Counted from the first letter of the stretch, positions 10,012 to 19,372 are shown. The stretch: 64,000 bases of DNA from Tigriopus japonicus (GCA_010645155.1 CM021321.1:7426311-7490310), one strand, 5' to 3'. Translations and numbers: made by a program. Notes: generated from the sequence alone by a model not told the origin.

Positions 10012-10252
10012 AAAAATGTTCGCTTTCACTTATTCATTAACACTGCGCCTTGTGGAGACGCCCGAATATTTTCTCCTCATGAGAAAGAAGATTACCAAAG
10101 TTTGGATAGACATCCCAATCGTAAAGCTCGGGGTCAACTTAGGTCAAAAATTGAATCAGGAGAGGGCACTATTCCTGTTCAAACGTGGAAAAGTATCCAA
10201 ACATGGGACGGAGTGCTTCAAGGGGCTAGGCTCTTAACCATGTCTTGTTCTG
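10012..10252 (+). CDS. Adar: ADAR adenosine deaminase, third-last coding exon (zinc-site Cys exon)
   Basis: Encodes 80 codons plus one base. Residues 11-23 read [13 protein letters not shown], and Cys14 matches the first zinc-binding cysteine of the ADAR deaminase domain. Then come [12 protein letters not shown] and [11 protein letters not shown]; its GEGT glutamate matches the base-flipping-loop Glu (488 in human ADAR2). The exon ends in TMSCS, which holds the second zinc Cys (residue 79). An acceptor TTTTTCAG ends at 10,011 and a donor GTGAGG starts at 10,253. The protein hydrolytically deaminates adenosine to inosine in double-stranded RNA, mainly in the nucleus. The catalytic HAE motif belongs on an upstream exon that I could not find in the window. 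Sequence favours ADAR2/insect Adar over ADAR1 or ADAT1. Confidence 0.93.
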
Positions 10253-10311
10253 GTGAGGTCATGTCAGCAACAAGCTGTGCATGTTTTGCATTATTTGCGA
10301 TTATCTTTCAG

Positions 10312-10622
10312 ACAAAATTGCCCGTTGGAATGTCTTAGGAGTTCAAGGAGCCTTAATTTCAATATTTACCGGTCCCATTTATTTCCATTCTGTGGTTTTG
10401 GGATCTTTGTTTCACCCACAACATTTGCACAGAGCTTTAGTGGGAAGGATTCAGAATCAATTGATTGGTTTACCCCCTCCTTATCGATTGAACAATCCAA
10501 AATTGAATCTAATCTCTTCAACTGAGAGTAGACAAGCCGGAAGAGCTCCAAATTATTCTATGAATTGGACATTGGGATCACGAGATCCCGAAATAATTGA
10601 CGCCATGAAGGGAACCGTACAG
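10312..10622 (+). CDS. Adar: ADAR adenosine deaminase, penultimate coding exon
   Basis: Joined to the previous exon across a 59-bp intron (10,253-10,311, GT...TTTCAG). The split codon restores the aspartate of [11 protein letters not shown]. It continues [26 protein letters not shown], then [10 protein letters not shown] and [11 protein letters not shown], all in the order of the conserved deaminase core. These strands and helices pack around the active site and the inositol hexakisphosphate pocket in solved ADAR2 structures. Where many homologues read EPIY this exon reads GPIY, a substitution at an otherwise conserved acidic position. Donor GTATCT begins at 10,623 after GTACAG. The reading frame is open throughout. 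Confidence 0.95.
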
Positions 10623-10696
10623 GTATCTCGAAACGACTAATTCAATTTCAATGATACAACAATGGACTTTGAAAGTGATGAAATTTAATTTTTTAG

Positions 10697-10951
10697 GATT
10701 CCGGCCATCCTTCTCGATTGAGCAAAATGTCTTTGTTCAAAAGATGGCAATCAGTGTGGAAAGAATATCACATGGCAAGCCCTTCATCAAATTTTGAGGA
10801 GTCAGTGGAGCACTACAGATCAGCAAAAAATTTGGCGATAGAATATCAGAATGCCAAGAGCCAATTACTACAAGCATTTATGAAGGCCGGTTTAGGATGT
10901 TGGGTCCAAAAACCGGTGGAACAAGATGATTTTCGAATACAGGCACTGTGA
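10697..10951 (+). CDS. Adar: ADAR adenosine deaminase, last coding exon and stop
   Basis: Follows a 74-bp intron (10,623-10,696, acceptor TTTTTTAG) in phase 0. It encodes 84 residues and a TGA at 10,949-10,951. It starts DSGHPSRLSKMSLFKRW, and the C-terminus carries EYQNAKSQLLQAFMKAGLGCWVQKP plus EQDDF. These are the invariant ADAR C-terminal helix and tail, whose lysines and tryptophan contact inositol hexakisphosphate in human ADAR2. The ending matches the family's usual length, so the C-terminus is complete. Splice sites, open frames and conserved zinc ligands suggest a functional gene rather than a processed copy. Only the 3' part is in view. Confidence 0.95.
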   Translation, partial: DSGHPSRLSKMSLFKRWQSVWKEYHMASPSSNFEESVEHYRSAKNLAIEYQNAKSQLLQAFMKAGLGCWVQKPVEQDDFRIQAL

Positions 10952-11310
10952 TCACCACAAGAGACAAATGTGTTTGTTGTTTTATTCTCTTCGAGCAAAG
11001 ATGACTTTTATGAGAGGATTAGGGCGAAGTTCAAGACTTGATTTCTTGAGAAATACATCAGTTGCTCACGCAAGAGTCATGAATTGCGCGGATGATTGCC
11101 TTGCCAAACTAAGCTTAACAGTTAAGGACTAAAGCACTAGCAAAAATTGATATGTTTCGAGTTGGATTTGTAAGATAAAGGTCTGTAGAGAGGTCCATAT
11201 ATTGGCTCTTATGTTTTGTTGGCACCAAGGCACGTTGCAAGCATACTTCCATTTTTTCCTTCAAGCTTATTTTGAGCCTGTTAGAGCATTTCTAATAAAT
11301 TTTGGATTAA
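10952..11310 (+). other. ADAR 3' UTR with polyadenylation signal
   Basis: Non-coding DNA after the stop. A canonical AATAAA at 11,294-11,299 could direct cleavage shortly after 11,310. Small frames inside match nothing. Confidence 0.55.
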
Positions 11311-11818
11311 GCATCCACATCCAAGAAGGTAACATTCATATGGCGTCATTTTAGATGCCTGAAAACGTTTAATAGGCTCAAAAATAGCGGAAGTGATTTG
11401 TTGAAGTATGCTTCAAGCATGCATCTCCAAACACAAAACATATGACCTATTGTCGTCACTCTGTGTGCCTTGTTTACTGTTGAAACTGGACAGAAGTTGC
11501 GTGAAAAGGCAAATATTTCCGAAGAATATTGTAAGATACTTGCCCAGACAAGTGGAAGATCATTGTACAAATGAAAGTGCGCAAGACAAGTCATCAATGC
11601 CAAATCCTATAATTGTGTGTTTTAATGTCTATAAATTGAATTATCATCTTCATTGAACATCTTAGTATAGTTTGGGAGAAGCAAAGCGTAGCCAGGAGGC
11701 CACATGGCCAAAAAAACTGGGACCTCTGTGGGATTTGTGGCATAGTTTTGCCATATTGGTCCTTTAGGGCCAAAAAGCATACGACAGCTTGACTTCTCAA
11801 AAGGCAAGAGATAAAATC
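11311..11818. other. Downstream flank of ADAR; no gene recognised
   Basis: Short overlapping frames on both strands (11,346-11,873) have no identifiable domain. The rightmost run into the family I MITE. Confidence 0.4.
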
Positions 11819-12116
11819 TAGTGATGGGTTTCGAACCGGGAGTGCTGCCATTTTTTACTCGGAAGTTTATCATTGTTGATTAGGGCAGGTTGTATTGAAC
11901 GTTTTCAAAAAGACCTAAACAGGGACCAATTTGGCAACACTCGAACTAGTTCGATTTCGAGTTCCATCAGTAGCTATACTTTTGGATTTCGAGTTGGCAG
12001 TGCTGCCATATTTTATGACGTCTCTAGTTGAGAAGATTAATTGGGGGTCAACTTTTTGACCTTAAAATCCAAAGTGGCAAAACTCGGCCAAGAATCCAAC
12101 TCGAAACCCATCAGTA
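11819..12116 (+). mobile_element. hAT-like MITE, family I, copy B
   Basis: 298 bp, nearly identical and parallel to copy A at 9,291, with the same TAGTGATGGGTTTCGA and TACTGATGGGTTTCGA ends. Its flanks, ATAAAATC on the left and CTATTCTC on the right, do not match, unlike those of copies A, C and D. Loss of the TSD suggests recombination between copies, or a flank rearranged after insertion. Confidence 0.9.
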
Positions 12117-12360
12117 CTATTCTCATCTGTGTTTTTAGTCCGTCACCAACATTGTTTGGGTGGCAATCAAAAGGTATGGAAAAGCCGTAAAGCATTCAAT
12201 ACACATCAAATTCATATCTGTTGGTAAATGTATGGATTTTGCATTGGAGATTGTCCATGAGGGGTGAGTTACACATGTAGTTTGGGATTTTAAAGCTGAT
12301 GAATTTTAAAGATGATGTTTCCATCTTATATTATTTTCTCAAGGTTCAGTTTAACTTTAG

Positions 12361-12913
12361 CTAATGGGATTTGTGAACTGACCGCCAATATTCCGAAGGG
12401 ATGTCGGGCCAAGAACAGTAAGGTGTTATCAAGTCCTTGATCGGAAATGACAACATGTGTCCGGACATCACCTCCGGAAAGGTCAGGTTCATGTTGGGCA
12501 CTAACCTTGCCGGCCCGGTGGTAAAGGGCTCGGTTTCGCATAGGAAATGCGTCCATGCATTGTTGGCATATTGGGGCACGCAGAGGTATCGTTTGAGGAA
12601 TTTGGTGTAAGTGGCATCAGCGGATTTGAGGGCGGATTGGGCGGAGTTGGACAGCCAAAGGTGAAGGCTGTAGAGGAAGATGGGGGTGATGTAGGTCTAG
12701 AAGAGTTGTATAACTATTGAAAGAGGAAGGTTCTTGATGGGAAGTCTATTGCACATGTATCCAATCCTGGCCCGGGCCTTGGTTATTGCGAGGTTGAGGT
12801 GCTTGGTGAAGGAGAGTTGGGTGGTGAAGGTGAAACCGACATAGTTGAAAAACTTGACGATTTTAATCGGCCTATTGTTGATATGGAAGTTGTTGGGAGG
12901 CAGACGACCTTTA
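12361..12913 (-). pseudogene. Second non-LTR retrotransposon, RT C-terminal fragment
   Basis: Minus-strand frame beginning at the junction near 12,913: 'NYVGFTFTTQLSFTKHLNLAI', 'KARARIGYMCNRLP', then an in-frame TAG after 'IVIQLF', then 'TYITPIFLYSLHLWLSN' and 'YTKFLKRYLCVPQ'. It ends at a stop before 12,361. The YxGF...H...AI.KA and LY..H.W blocks are those of the thumb and C-terminal region of non-LTR reverse transcriptases. It is a different family from the element at 644-1,484. It is truncated where the 3' tail of that other family begins, is pseudogenic, and lacks palm and endonuclease. Confidence 0.8.
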
Positions 12914-13120
12914 TTTAAGGCAGGATTGGACAAATTTTTAAAAACTATTCCTGATCAACCCACTATTCAAAGGTTGTACAGATCTGCCAACAGTAACTCA
13001 TTGGTAGATCAGATTTCATATAAACATTAAATAAATAAACCATTTTAATTCATTTACTCTCTTTACAGGGAGTCCCATTCCTTGAAGCGGTATTAAAAAA
13101 TCCCCCCCCCCCCAAAAAAA
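12914..13120 (+). mobile_element. Non-LTR retrotransposon 3' tail, second copy of the 644-1,484 family
   Basis: Encodes the final ~38 residues (FKAGLDKFLKTI...SNSLVDQISYKH, stop near 13,030) that also end the copy at 764. The same 3' UTR follows (CTCTTTACAGGGAGTCCCAT) and ends in a C run and an A run. Heavily 5'-truncated; its left edge abuts the other non-LTR fragment. Confidence 0.88.
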
Positions 13121-13833
13121 GTACCTGATTAGACGAATAAAGGCTTCATTAGACGAAAAAGACAAAAAATCTGACAAATACGACAAATACGACAAAAAAG
13201 ACGAAAAAAATAACCTTCATGGCAAAGCAAACAAATGAATTGCCTGTAAAGAGGATAAAAAGAGGATTAAAACTGCTGCCCATAAAGTAGACAAAATGGC
13301 CCAATCAAGCTACCCCCGTTTGCAAAACGGCAAAATATACAAAATTAACAAAAGGAAAAGTGCCGAATGAGCAAGAAATGGTCAGTGGTACATATAAATT
13401 TAAAAAATTAAGAGTTCAAAACCGCCCTTATTTCAGCGTTTTCAATAGAGCAAAATTTAGAAGCAGGCTTGCTGACACATTAATTGTTCGCATAGTCAGA
13501 TTGCCTTTTCAATCCAAAAGTGACCTTTTCTTTTTGTGTCTGTCAGGAAACTCTACAAGTAAAAATATAAGTGTGGATCATATTTTGTTCTTGCAATAAC
13601 GCAACTCACAATCAACCTATTACTTTGGCCCATGTTTTGAAGTTGAACTTTTTAAAAAGTGTTAATTTGCTTTGAAATTTGAGAAAAAAACCAAAAAATT
13701 CCAATTTTTGACTAATTAGACGAAAAAAGACGAATAAAATCCAAATTAGACGAACAAATATGTTGCGACGAATACGAGTAAAAAAGATAAATAAAGACGT
13801 TTATTCGTCTAAAGTTCCTGTACCTACTAATCA
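13121..13833. mobile_element. Putative DNA-transposon-like element with TTAGACGAATAAA ends
   Basis: Inverted motifs TTAGACGAATAAA (13,129-13,141) and TTTATTCGTCTAA (13,800-13,812) bracket about 680 bp. Near both ends the hexamer GACGAA recurs many times, for example at 13,150, 13,200, 13,715 and 13,750. GTACCT occurs just outside both ends (13,121 and near 13,820) and could be part of a TSD. No transposase. The superfamily is undetermined; subterminal arrays are reminiscent of hAT. Confidence 0.5.
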
Positions 13834-13899
13834 CAATGAAAGCCTACAAGATACAGTTACCCCTTAACAAAAGTTCAATTACTTTTTCTGATTGTTAGC

Positions 13900-14015
13900 A
13901 AACCAAGAAAAAAGCTTGCATTGCATGGGGCATAATTCTGGACATCTTGAAAGCTCAAAACAAAACATATATATTGAAATATATTTACCAAAAAATTGCA
14001 AAACAAAAGGCATTG
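13900..14015 (+). repeat. Dispersed repeat, copy 1
   Basis: Shares GGCATAATTCTGG and the following ~80 bp, imperfectly, with 20,010-20,130. Class unknown; no ends defined. Confidence 0.55.
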
Positions 14016-14143
14016 TAATGGTCTCTAAATATAAATTAAACAGTTAATGAAAATGTATTGATAAATAGTTTTTTTGGTAAATAACAGTAAAAAAACTTTT
14101 TTCTTGGACCTAAACTTATAAACACTAAAACAATAAGACAAAG

Positions 14144-15403
14144 TTGTTCCCCATTGAGCTTTGGGTCCAAAAAATGAACCAAAGAACAAATGGTCCAAAT
14201 GAACCAATTCTTTCATCAGCCCATTATCCACAATCAAATGGTCATGCAGAGGCATCGGTGAAAGCTATGAAGGATTTAGTCATACAAACATTGGAGCTTC
14301 TTCTCGAGATTTCTGATGATACTCCTGTTCCTGAAGTTCTCGATCATTTGGAGAAATATTTCGGATCCAGCATTAATTTAATGACAAGACGTTTTCATTT
14401 TCAAAGATGTGCTCAAAAAGAGGGCGAGCGATTCAGTGACTATTTTATACGACTAAAGCTGTTGGGAGATAATTCTGAATTAGACCAACTTTCGTATGAA
14501 GATCGTCTTGCTGGACACATTGTTTGTTCGGTGGCCAGTAAAACTCTTCAAGCGGAGTTACTGAAGATGGATTGTCATGATTTACCCTCTATTAAAGCCA
14601 AATGTATGGCCTGGGAGGCCGCATCCGACAATCAAAAGGCTTTAGAATCGCCAGTCATCATAGCCCAAACGTCAACGAATTCGGGTTCCAAAGCAAGATT
14701 TGAAAAAGGTCGCTCTAAATCGATATCCAGATCGTCTTTGCCATCAGGCACTTGTCACTGGTGCGGCAACAAGAAACGACACGCGAAAAACCAATGTCCG
14801 GCTCGAAATGTTCAGTGTCATCTCTGCAAACGAGTTGGTCATTTTGATAAGGTATGTTTTTCAAAACAACAAGCAATTAAGAGCAAATTTATACAATCCA
14901 AGACAAGCCAATATGAAGACGATGTCATCTCAACGAAAGTGGTACAAGTACGCCAGACTTCTTCAAATGAAGGACGATCAACTCCGTTAGCTGAAGTCAA
15001 GATATCGTGTGGAGATAAATCATTTACCTACAGAGTTTTACCTGATACTGGATCAAACGAGAGTCTTATATCACAAAAGATCCTTGAGAACAATGGCATT
15101 AACTTCACTTCCGATTTACACCTTCGCAAGAGAATAATTGCTGCTGGTGGCAACATACTTCATTGCTCTGGAATTGTGGACATATGTGTACAATGGTTGC
15201 ACCATAAAACCCAAATTCGAGCTTATGTTTCACCCGATATATTCGACATTTTACTGTCATGGCATGCTCTAGTGGACTTATCAATAATTCCATCCACTTT
15301 TCCTTATTCGACGGAAGATGCAAATCCGGTTTACAGCATACCGCATTCATCGACCTTATCAGTGTCTGTAGATCATATCATAACAATGTCCTTGGGTATT
15401 TAA
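14144..15403 (+). CDS. Chimeric retrotransposon ORF: integrase end, gag, zinc knuckles, retropepsin
   Basis: 419 codons, uninterrupted. Residues about 24-45 read like the end of an integrase core (HYPQSNGHAEASVKAMK), including the third acidic catalytic residue. From about 60 it turns into a gag capsid-like region (VLDHLEKYF, ERFSDYFIRLKLLG). Two CCHC zinc knuckles follow: CHWCGNKKRHAKNQC at 204-218 and CHLCKRVGHFDKVC at 225-238. A retropepsin then carries LPDTGSNESLIS (D-T-G at 301-303) and ILLSWHALVDLSIIP at 369-383. In intact Ty3/gypsy elements integrase lies 3' of protease and RT, so integrase-before-gag implies a rearranged copy. The zinc knuckles are unlike the CHCC finger at 8,241, so this is a different gypsy lineage. 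No RT follows. Confidence 0.8.
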   Translation: MFPIELWVQKMNQRTNGPNEPILSSAHYPQSNGHAEASVKAMKDLVIQTLELLLEISDDTPVPEVLDHLEKYFGSSINLMTRRFHFQRCAQKEGERFSDYFIRLKLLGDNSELDQLSYEDRLAGHIVCSVASKTLQAELLKMDCHDLPSIKAKCMAWEAASDNQKALESPVIIAQTSTNSGSKARFEKGRSKSISRSSLPSGTCHWCGNKKRHAKNQCPARNVQCHLCKRVGHFDKVCFSKQQAIKSKFIQSKTSQYEDDVISTKVVQVRQTSSNEGRSTPLAEVKISCGDKSFTYRVLPDTGSNESLISQKILENNGINFTSDLHLRKRIIAAGGNILHCSGIVDICVQWLHHKTQIRAYVSPDIFDILLSWHALVDLSIIPSTFPYSTEDANPVYSIPHSSTLSVSVDHIITMSLGI

Positions 15404-15963
15404 ATATAAACCTAAAAACCCATTTAAAACACTGTAAGGAAGTAAATCACTATTTCATTGCAGTTAAATGTTTGCAGAGCTCTTTGTACTATCAGCATGA
15501 CTCAAATAAAGATTTTCAAACACTCAAATACCATACAACTTAAATAACTTCAAGGTTCATTCAATTTTTGTTGCAAAAATAACCTTTTTTCTTGACTTCA
15601 TTTTGATCATCCCAGTTTTGAACCAATCAAGATTGAGGGCCTGCTTGTTGGAGTGGTCATTTCTTGGCAAGAACTTTAGTTTGTCATGGCAGCAAAATAA
15701 CTGCACTTTTCTATGAATTGTCATAACGACCCAAACAACCATTTTTATAAGCTAAAATACCATAGAAATAATTTTTTAGGCCAAGAATTAAGATGTTTGC
15801 ACAACTTCCATCACAAAAAGGAGTGGAAGAATGGAATGGAAAAGAAAGAAATAACCATGAATCAGATCATTTGCAAGTAGGAAATAGTTTGCTTTACTGT
15901 CATTAATCTAAGAACATTTTTCAAAAAGTGTGTACAAGAAAAAAGAAAATGTATTGACTAGGA
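15404..15963. other. No gene recognised
   Basis: AT-rich stretch with small frames that resemble nothing known. It probably includes decayed sequence of the preceding retroelement. Confidence 0.4.
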
Positions 15964-16170
15964 CAGGGGTAGGCAACCGGTGGGCCACGGCCCACATGTG
16001 GGTCCAACATAGTTGGCCCGTGAGCCATCCAGAGCACTCTACTCATGGGGCCAAAGCTCTTTGATCGTTAATTTGTGGGCCCTAGAACCTACCAACGTCT
16101 GTTTGGTGAGCCCTTGACAACATGTAATCAGATTTGTGGGCCTCGGCCCAAAAGTGGTTGCCGACCCCTG
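15964..16170. mobile_element. hAT-like MITE, family V (CAGGGGT ends)
   Basis: 207 bp. The left terminus is CAGGGGTAGGCAACC and the right, on the opposite strand, is CAGGGGTCGGCAACC: 14 of 15 match. CAGGGGT plus GGCAA is a very common hAT terminus. Flanks GACTAGGA and GTCTAAAG agree at 4 of 8 positions, including CTA, so the TSD appears eroded and the copy old. The inside is GC-rich with repeated GGGCC and GTGGGCC motifs. Confidence 0.75.
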
Positions 16171-16540
16171 GTCTAAAGGTTGCTTCAACGTGTCAAATGT
16201 TACTTTTCTCACAGGGGCTCCGATCTTCCTAAGAATCTAGAGATATCATTTGCAGCACATTTAGTGGGAGTGTCTTAAAAATGTGAGCACAAAAACTGGA
16301 AATGCCATTAGAGGTAAGGAGGAGTTGCTTATTATGGTTGATAAAACCAAGAAGCCAGAAAACATGCCAGATTAAAAAAATATGATAAGACAAAAAAGAT
16401 TATGCGGGAGGGGGCTCAAATATGCCAGATTTCGACTTTATGGGCATGAAAATATGCCACCTGGCAGCACTGTACGAGATAATATATATAAAATAACCTT
16501 TCTGTCTTTGACTGAACTCCAGGTAAAGGCCTGTTTGGTA
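16171..16540. other. No gene recognised
   Basis: No motif or RNA signature. One frame (16,382-16,573) matches nothing. Confidence 0.4.
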
Positions 16541-17080
16541 AAGGCTGGTCTACACATGAAAGATTTTGGCTAGATTATTTGTCAAATATTCCGAAAATGT
16601 TTGGTGTTTGCCAAACGTTTCTTCTACACGTGAACGTCCAGTTTGTCAAATATATTTCCCCTTGGCGAAAGTGTTGCCCATTTTTTCAAATTGTTTCAAA
16701 CTGGCACTGACAAATACTGTTTGAAAACCAGTCACCTTTAGCAGAGTCCCGTAATTTAGAAAATGAATTTTATACTGCCACATATTGTCACTTTTCAACG
16801 ACATTTTTTTCAATCTTGCTTTCTGCCCAAGACTTTTTCTTTCCTTCAATGTCAATTAATTTGGATGGAAAGCCTTACGTATAACGCGACACTATGGACA
16901 TTTCAGTCCTTTTCTTGTCCCCCCAAACCATTTTAAGACCTCTACTCTCCACTGGCATTAGGAGTTGGGTTTTGGTGAACATTGGCAGTCATAACTGCCA
17001 CTTGGCAACGTTGCTACCTTGTAAACTCCTCCGAACCTGTCAGTTGACGCATTTGAAACGTGACAATCACCAATCACAGA

Positions 17081-18129
17081 CACTACCAAATGATTATCGA
17101 TGACTTTTGATTACTGATGTGTTTCGAGTTGGATTTTCGGCAGAGTTTTGCCATTTTGGTTTTTAGGGTCAAAAATCTGACCACAACTAAACTTTCAACA
17201 AACAATAGACCTTATCTACCATAAAATATGGCAGCACTGCCAACTTGAAATCCATTTTTATAACTATGGATGGAACTCGAAATCGAACTAGATCGAGTGT
17301 TGCCAAATTGGTCCCTGTTTAGGTCTTTTCAAAAATTTCAACACAACCTGTCCTATTTAACAGCGATAAACTTTAGGGTCAAAACTGGCAGCACTCCTGG
17401 TTCGAAACACATCACTACTTTTGATGTCGTCCATCCACGTGGATTCTTGCAAACTTTCACAAATGACGTTCAATTTTGGTGATCTTGATGCCAAAAGTTA
17501 GAGAATTATTGTTTTGTCCTTCAATTCATTAATTTGAAACTTATTACTTAACAATAATCGTTTCGTGATTGGACACCCTGAACGCATCGATGTGTATTTC
17601 GATTGTCGACGAGAAAAAGATAGCCTAAGGACAAACTATTTTTCAACATGTTCAAAGTCAGAAATATTTGACAAACAGAAAATAATATTTGCCATGAAGC
17701 AAATTTTGTCTTGGATTTAACCAAATATTTGCCGTTTTGTTTCACGTGTAGACCAGCCTTTACACTACCAACTGATTATCAATGACTTTTGATGTCGTCC
17801 ATTTCCGTGGATCCTTGCTATCTTTCACAAATGACGTTCAATTTTGGTGATCTTGATGCCAAAACTTAAAAGGATTATTGTCTTGTCCTTCAATCCATTA
17901 ATTTGAAACTTTTTTCTTAACAATAATCGTTTCGTGATTGGACACCCTGCATGCTTCGATGTGTATTTCGATTGTCGACGAGAGAAAGTTAGCCTAAGGA
18001 CAAATTATTTTTCAACATGTTCAAAGTCAGAAATATTTGACAAACAGAAAATAATATTTGCCATCAAGCTAATTTTGTCTTGGATTTGACCAAATATTTG
18101 CCGTTTTGTTTCACGTGTAGACCAGCCTT
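17081..18129. repeat. Tandem duplication, two ~367-bp units
   Basis: Unit 1 spans 17,081-17,762. After removing the 306-bp MITE and its extra 8 bp it is 368 bp. Unit 2 spans 17,763-18,129, 367 bp. Both start CACTACCAA(A/C)TGATTATC and share GTCGTCCAT, GATCTTGATGCCAAAA and TCGATTGTCGACGAGA. Unit 2 keeps GACTTTTGATGTCG intact, the empty-site form of the MITE insertion in unit 1. Confidence 0.9.
17112..17417 (-). mobile_element. hAT-like MITE, family I, copy C
   Basis: 306 bp. Ends TACTGATGTGTTTCGA (left) and TAGTGATGTGTTTCGA (right, read inward), flanked by the perfect 8-bp TSD CTTTTGAT at 17,104-17,111 and 17,418-17,425. It lies opposite to copies A and B. The neighbouring tandem unit shows the target before insertion. 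Confidence 0.93.
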
Positions 18130-19087
18130 AAGGAGAGGTTGTTTGTAAAAAAAATGGGCAGGTGTTTTTTGCAATTTTCTGATCACTTGTTGATTGAAGG
18201 TTCTACAAATAGTTCCAATTTCATGGTATCTTTAATGTAAGGAAGAAAACGCCAGCTTTTGAATTGAATTTTGCAAAATCTGACACTGGATTGAAGAACT
18301 AATCGATCAAAGGTTCAGATTTTCATGGGCCGCAGTTACCAGAATGGGTACAATCCAAAGTTCGGATAGCTTTTTCCGTTTAACAATTTTTTCCTTTGGG
18401 TGTTTTCGACCGAACTTTTTCTCATTTCAGTCGACGGTCACCTTGAGCTTTATTTGTTTGAGGCTGACAACATGGCACCAAATGTCTTTTTAAGGCAAAA
18501 ACAAATATTGCCATTTCTTTCGAGTGTCAAGACATGGCAAGTAAGTGAATCAAGTTCTAATTTTACAATATTCTTACCTGAGAGCCTTTGAGACGTAAAT
18601 GACGTCAAAATTCAGTCTCAGACACCATTTTAGACCATTACTAGTTTTTTAAGACTCGACTTGTTCAAGAGACACTAATGGTTACTTCGGATGATTTTGT
18701 CTTTAAACTAGTCGCCTCCTCACTCTTTTTCTTCCTTCAGCAGTTTTCCCTTTTATTCCAGACTTTTAATCCAAGTCTGACTAAGATAAACTTGGTAAAT
18801 CAAAGTTATTCATTAAGCTTCCTGGGTCAGAAACATGTCTCATAGTGTTTGAGAATTTCCAAACAAACTTGATATGATTTTTCCGTACCCTGTGAAAATA
18901 TGACTTATAGAAAACATACATCTAAAAATTATTTTGTAACTTCAAAAGTCAGTTTTGCCCTGCAGTGATAATGGCAAACATGTAAAAAAGCTTTGGAACG
19001 TATTTATGTGTCAAGACTTCGCTTTGCTCAGTCCTGTGATATCGATTACTTGTTCTAGTCATCCCTTTCTTGTTTATATATGGCAGG
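18130..19087. other. No gene recognised
   Basis: No recognisable protein, RNA or paired inverted ends. Small frames only. Confidence 0.4.
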
Positions 19088-19372
19088 AATTACAAGTGAT
19101 GTCATCATTTTTGGCGGGAAAAAGTTCGGAAGACATGTGTTTCAGATGAGCGTGCAATGTAGCTAAAACTAGCTAACACGTAATTGCTACAATTCCTTTC
19201 TCATTTGCGCAACTTGAAGTTGGAATAACAATTCTTGACACTTTTTACGAAAAAACTATGCCATTGCTCTTAAATGCAAAAATTTCAGAAAATCTGATCC
19301 TTGAAAACAACGACATTTTTTGGCAAGCTTAGACTGCTAACGGCAGCAGGTCTGTAATATGATACGGTAATC
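19088..19372 (+). repeat. 537-bp interspersed repeat, copy 3 (internally deleted)
   Basis: Begins AATTACAAGTGATGTCATC and ends GATACGGTAATC like copies 1 and 2, but is only 285 bp and more diverged. The centre is missing. At the site of the hAT-like insertion in copy 2 it reads TTACAGAC (opposite strand), uninterrupted. Confidence 0.75.

Larger units (their letters stand above)
16541..18129. mobile_element. TIR element with internal tandem duplication of its right part
   Basis: The left end AAGGCTGGTCTACACATGAA matches, inverted, a right end TTCACGTGTAGACCAGCCTT that occurs twice: ending at 17,760 and at 18,129. The dinucleotide TA flanks the left end and the first right end, so a TA target site is possible; the superfamily is uncertain. 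The right part is tandemly duplicated, and the first unit carries a family I hAT-like MITE. No transposase frame is present. Subterminal CAAATATTTG-like motifs recur on both sides. Confidence 0.75.
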
